The notes below the pieces were generated by a model. That model had not been told where the DNA came from. It did no database searches and worked only from the letters and a program-made list of their open reading frames with translations. A stretch of DNA of 35,572 bases from CAZGSG01 sp964528095 (GTDB lineage: Bacteria; Bacteroidota; Bacteroidia; Chitinophagales; Chitinophagaceae). A program made the position numbers and the translations under genes. Each line of letters starts with the position of its first letter. Position 1 is the first letter of the stretch. The stretch spans positions 1 through 35,572 of the forward strand of contig CAZGSG010000019.1 of the NCBI GenBank assembly GCA_964528095.1, written 5' to 3'. This document shows, piece after piece, positions 33,143 through 35,572 of the stretch.

Positions 33143-33715
33143 ATGACAGAAAAAGACAGAAAATTCCCGCTGGATGAAAGCCCCGAGAATAATGGGGATA
33201 TCGATATAAATGCTGATGAAAATCAAGGCGGTACAACACATTTGAATGATCCCCTGGAAAATGATGGCGAGATAGAGAAATTAAAACAGGAAATCGGGGA
33301 GACCAAGGATAAGTACCTGCGCCTGGTGGCAGAGTTCGATAATTTCAGAAGAAGAAGCGGCAAGGAACGGGGAGAACTGATCCAGACTGCCGGTAAAGAG
33401 GTGATCACGGGTCTGCTAAGTGTGCTCGATGACTGCGACAGGGCGCAGAAGCAAATAGAGACCAGCGATGATATCAACCAGGTGAAAGAGGGTGTGTTAC
33501 TTGTGTTCAACAAACTTCGTAACTTTTTACAATCAAAAGGTGTAAGGGCAATGGAAACCGTGGGTAAGGAATTTGACGCGGATCTGCACGAAGCCATTAC
33601 TGAAATACCAGCCTCTACTGAAGCCATGAAAGGTAAGATAGCAGATGAGGTGTTGAAAGGATATTACCTGAATGATAAACTGATCCGTCACGCACAGGTT
33701 GTTGTAGCTAATTAA
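33143..33715 (+). CDS. grpE: Nucleotide exchange factor GrpE
   Basis: GrpE opens the nucleotide pocket of DnaK and so drives the chaperone cycle. The 190-residue protein has an acidic disordered N-terminus, the long dimerising coiled-coil helix (EIEKLKQEIGETKDKYLRLV then AEFDNFRRRSGKE), a helix bundle (TGLLSVLDDCDRAQKQI) and the C-terminal beta wing ending KGYYLNDKLIRHAQVVVAN, which is the GrpE signature. The ATG at 33143 directly follows the promoter and gives the standard start. dnaJ follows 82 bp downstream, forming a grpE-dnaJ heat-shock pair without dnaK or hrcA. No CIRCE-type inverted repeat is visible upstream. Confidence 0.95.
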   Translation: MTEKDRKFPLDESPENNGDIDINADENQGGTTHLNDPLENDGEIEKLKQEIGETKDKYLRLVAEFDNFRRRSGKERGELIQTAGKEVITGLLSVLDDCDRAQKQIETSDDINQVKEGVLLVFNKLRNFLQSKGVRAMETVGKEFDADLHEAITEIPASTEAMKGKIADEVLKGYYLNDKLIRHAQVVVAN

Positions 33716-33797
33716 TACAGGAAACTGCAAGCCATCGCTGCGAGCTGGCTTACTGAACCACTATATCGCACGCAGCAAAAAGTTCACTGCTTTTATT

Positions 33798-34964
33798 ATG
33801 TCAAAAAGAGATTATTACGAAATACTGGGTGTTGGCAAATCTGCATCTACAGACGAGATAAAAAAATCATATCGCAAGGTTGCGATGCAATATCACCCTG
33901 ACAGGAATCCCGGCGATAAATCGGCGGAAGAAAAATTCAAGGAAGCCGCGGAAGCTTACGAGATCCTGAGCGATGCAGATAAGAAGGCACAGTATGATCG
34001 TTATGGTCATGCAGGGGTAAGCGGCAATGGCCGTGGTGGTTTTGGTGGCGGCGGTGGAATGAACATGGATGATATCTTCAGCCAGTTTGGTGATGTATTC
34101 GGAGATGATATTTTTGGTAACTTTTTTGGCGGCGGACAACGTGGTCGCGGTGGTGCAGGCAGAAGCCGTGGCATAAGAGGTAGCAACCTGCGTATAAAAT
34201 TAAAACTGACCTATGAAGAGATCGCCAAAGGTGTCACCAAGAATATCAAAGTAAAAAAACACGTACCCTGTACTACCTGCCATGGCAGCGGTGCCAAAGA
34301 TAAAGGCAGTGTGCAAACCTGCCAGACCTGTGGCGGTAGCGGACAGGTAAGAAAAGTACAAAATACTTTTTTGGGCCAGATGCAAACAGTAAGCACCTGT
34401 CCAACCTGTAATGGAGAAGGAAGTACGATCACAGCTAAATGTGGTACCTGCAAAGGAGAAGGAAGAACATACGGCGAAGAAACAGTGAGCATAGAAATAC
34501 CTGCAGGCGTACAGGAAGGAATGCAATTAAATATCACTGGCAGGGGCAATGCCGGCGAAAGAGGTGGTTCTGCAGGAGATCTTATTATATTGATCGAAGA
34601 AGAGCAACATGCAGATTTGCAGCGCGAAGGATTGAATGTAGCATATGACCTGCATATTACTTTTACCGATGCGGTATTTGGTACACAGTTAGAAGTACCA
34701 ACAATTGATGGCAGGGCAAAAATAAAAATACCCGCAGGTACACAAAGCGGTAAGATATTCCGGTTAAAAGGAAAGGGATTTCCGGCAGTAAACTCTTACG
34801 AGAAAGGAGATCAACTGATACATGTAAATGTATGGACCCCACAACAGCTGACTGCAGAAGAGAAAGCACTGCTGGAGAAATTATCCGGTTCACAGAATTT
34901 CAAACCCCACCCCGATAAGAACGAAAAGGGATTTTTCGATAAGATCAAGGAGATGTTTTCCTGA
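33798..34964 (+). CDS. dnaJ: Chaperone protein DnaJ
   Basis: DnaJ delivers unfolded clients to DnaK and stimulates its ATPase. The 388 residues contain the J-domain (1-70) with HPD at 33-35, a Gly/Phe-rich linker (about 75-120), and the cysteine-rich zinc domain with four CxxCxGxG repeats (CTTCHGSG, CQTCGGSG, CPTCNGEG, CGTCKGEG), then the two C-terminal beta domains and dimerisation tail. All canonical. It follows grpE by 82 bp on the same strand and probably shares its transcript. The last residues (DKIKEMFS) are normal. From the stop to 35014 there is nothing I recognise. Confidence 0.97.
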   Translation: MSKRDYYEILGVGKSASTDEIKKSYRKVAMQYHPDRNPGDKSAEEKFKEAAEAYEILSDADKKAQYDRYGHAGVSGNGRGGFGGGGGMNMDDIFSQFGDVFGDDIFGNFFGGGQRGRGGAGRSRGIRGSNLRIKLKLTYEEIAKGVTKNIKVKKHVPCTTCHGSGAKDKGSVQTCQTCGGSGQVRKVQNTFLGQMQTVSTCPTCNGEGSTITAKCGTCKGEGRTYGEETVSIEIPAGVQEGMQLNITGRGNAGERGGSAGDLIILIEEEQHADLQREGLNVAYDLHITFTDAVFGTQLEVPTIDGRAKIKIPAGTQSGKIFRLKGKGFPAVNSYEKGDQLIHVNVWTPQQLTAEEKALLEKLSGSQNFKPHPDKNEKGFFDKIKEMFS

Positions 34965-35014
34965 TAAGAAAGTTTGCATGTTTACTGGGCAACCGTGTGG
35001 CAGTGATCTTCTTT

Positions 35015-35078
35015 TCACTTTTTGAAAAATCCCTGCTGGCTCATCTGCGCAAACAAATAAAGAATGGCTGGATATAAC
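35015..35078 (+). repeat. Degenerate repeat module (plus orientation)
   Basis: TTTCAC-n5-TGAAAAATC, then CTCAT and CAAATAAAGAATGGCTGG resemble positions 61-125 of the left copy (TTTCAC-n-GTGAAAAATC, CTCAT, AATAAAGCATATG). It is the most divergent module of the cluster and sits directly in front of the inverted copy at 35085. Confidence 0.5.
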
Positions 35079-35084
35079 GAAACC

Positions 35085-35331
35085 TCCTTGGCTATTATAG
35101 AGCCGAACTTCACCAAATAAAATTGTATAATTCTCTCCGTAAGCTTAAAATACTGGCAAGTGATTTCACGCAGAGCTAAGGAGTAAATGAGATAGGCGAA
35201 AGCTGAGCTATTTGTTTATTCTTTATTTGTATGAACGGATGAGCTAAGGAGATTTTTCACTGACGTGAAAAGGCAATCGTTGATCAGGGTGCTGTTTTCG
35301 CGTCAGTGAAAACGCTCTGTTAACTCTTTAT
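35085..35331 (-). repeat. Intergenic repeat family, inverted full-length copy
   Basis: The reverse complement of this block matches 1-245 along its length, with one mismatch in the first 50 bases. It keeps TTTAAGCTTACGGAGAG, AATTATACAATT, GAGCTAAGGAG and both palindromes: TTTTCAC-TGAC-GTGAAAA at 35254-35271 and GTTTTCGC-GTCA-GTGAAAAC at 35294-35313 (one base differs in the latter). Together with the left copy it forms an inverted pair about 34.8 kb apart. Confidence 0.85.
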
Positions 35332-35340
35332 TTCAACCGA

Positions 35341-35410
35341 TAATAAATATATAAATAGCCAGACTATTCTCTATCTCATTTACCCCTTAGCTCTGTGTGA
35401 AAGCTCTTGC
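35341..35410 (+). repeat. Intergenic repeat family, partial copy (plus orientation)
   Basis: TAATAAATATATAAATAGCC and CATTTACCCCTTAGCTCTGT, followed by GTGAAAGCTC, match 101-168 of the left copy. It faces the next module, so that 35371-35405 can pair with about 35529-35562. Confidence 0.75.
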
Positions 35411-35439
35411 AGTGTTAGTGATGCAGAGATAAGAAGGAC

Positions 35440-35572
35440 AATTCTTCAATCTCTACTATAGAACGGAACCTCACCAAATGAAATTGTATAATTCTCTCCG
35501 TAAGCTTAAAAACATATGTAAGGGCTTTCACACAGAGCTAACAGAGATAATGAGCTAAGGGAGAGCTGAGCT
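35440..35572 (-). repeat. Intergenic repeat family, partial copy at the window end
   Basis: Its reverse complement matches about 125-240 of the left copy: GCTCTGTGTGAAAGCCCTTA, then TTTAAGCTTACGGAGAG, AATTATACAATT and GGTGAGGTTC, ending TCTATAGTAG. It extends to the last base of the window, so its far end cannot be seen. Confidence 0.8.

Noticed and set aside
33716..33797. Regulatory RNA or terminator between grpE and dnaJ
   Set aside because: A 6-bp dyad (AAGCCA/TGGCTT) is present but without a T-run and too weak to call.
1..35572. Composite transposon or genomic island bounded by inverted repeats
   Set aside because: No transposase or integrase, and the enclosed genes are core genes (trpS, gatC, fabI, recN, grpE, dnaJ).
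35015..35572. CRISPR array
   Set aside because: Modules are long, variable and in alternating orientation; there are no regular direct repeats with unique spacers and no cas genes.

Overview
The window looks like a contig from a member of the Bacteroidota, most likely near the Chitinophagaceae. The evidence is a gliding/type IX secretion (T9SS) gene set (PorP/SprF protein, PKD adhesin with a CHU_C-type C-terminus, type A sorting domain), promoters of the TTG-N19-TAnnTTTG type, a DUF2795 protein, and a FabI with the SQSPTKTTAG stretch. Two 10-N gaps and repeats at both ends suggest a draft assembly that broke at repeats. I see no tRNA, rRNA, CRISPR array, transposase or phage gene.

Layout. 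(1) 1-245: one copy of an intergenic repeat family. (2) 356-3667: a DUF922 HExxH protein, a lipoprotein with a TonB-C-like domain, a small lipoprotein, a deoxynucleoside kinase and trpS. (3) 3778-6227: gatC, a MacB/LolD-type ATPase (interrupted by an artefactual gap), a PduO-type cobalamin adenosyltransferase and a LolD-like ATPase. (4) 6524-13553: a DUF2795 protein, a class V aminotransferase, fabI, two related two-helix membrane proteins, recN, a 485 bp spacer with a second repeat copy and two coding-looking remnants, a coiled-coil zinc-ribbon protein and a Nif3-family protein (second artefactual gap). (5) 13849-24369: an exported DinB-like protein, then four tandem paralogues of about 806 residues combining macroglobulin-like (MG2) domains with a TonB-plug-like domain but no barrel. 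(6) 24531-31722: a small lipoprotein, a PKD adhesin of about 1,440-1,463 residues paired with a PorP/SprF protein, a peroxiredoxin behind a cluster of dyads, and a protein that is almost only a T9SS sorting domain. (7) 31801-34964: an RlmI-family methyltransferase, grpE and dnaJ. (8) 35015-35572: several repeat modules in alternating orientation.

How the genes work together. Most of the window is housekeeping: aminoacyl-tRNA formation (trpS, gatC), fatty-acid synthesis (fabI), DNA repair (recN), chaperones (grpE-dnaJ), ABC ATPases and cofactor metabolism. The accessory part is about the cell surface: the PKD adhesin and its PorP/SprF partner form a likely SprB/SprF-like T9SS pair, and the four MG2/plug proteins form a likely envelope operon with signs of duplication and recombination among copies. 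The least explained material is the repeat family (ends of the window and 11321-11410), built from short TTTTCAC-n-GTGAAAA palindromes and recurring GAGCTAAGGAG words.
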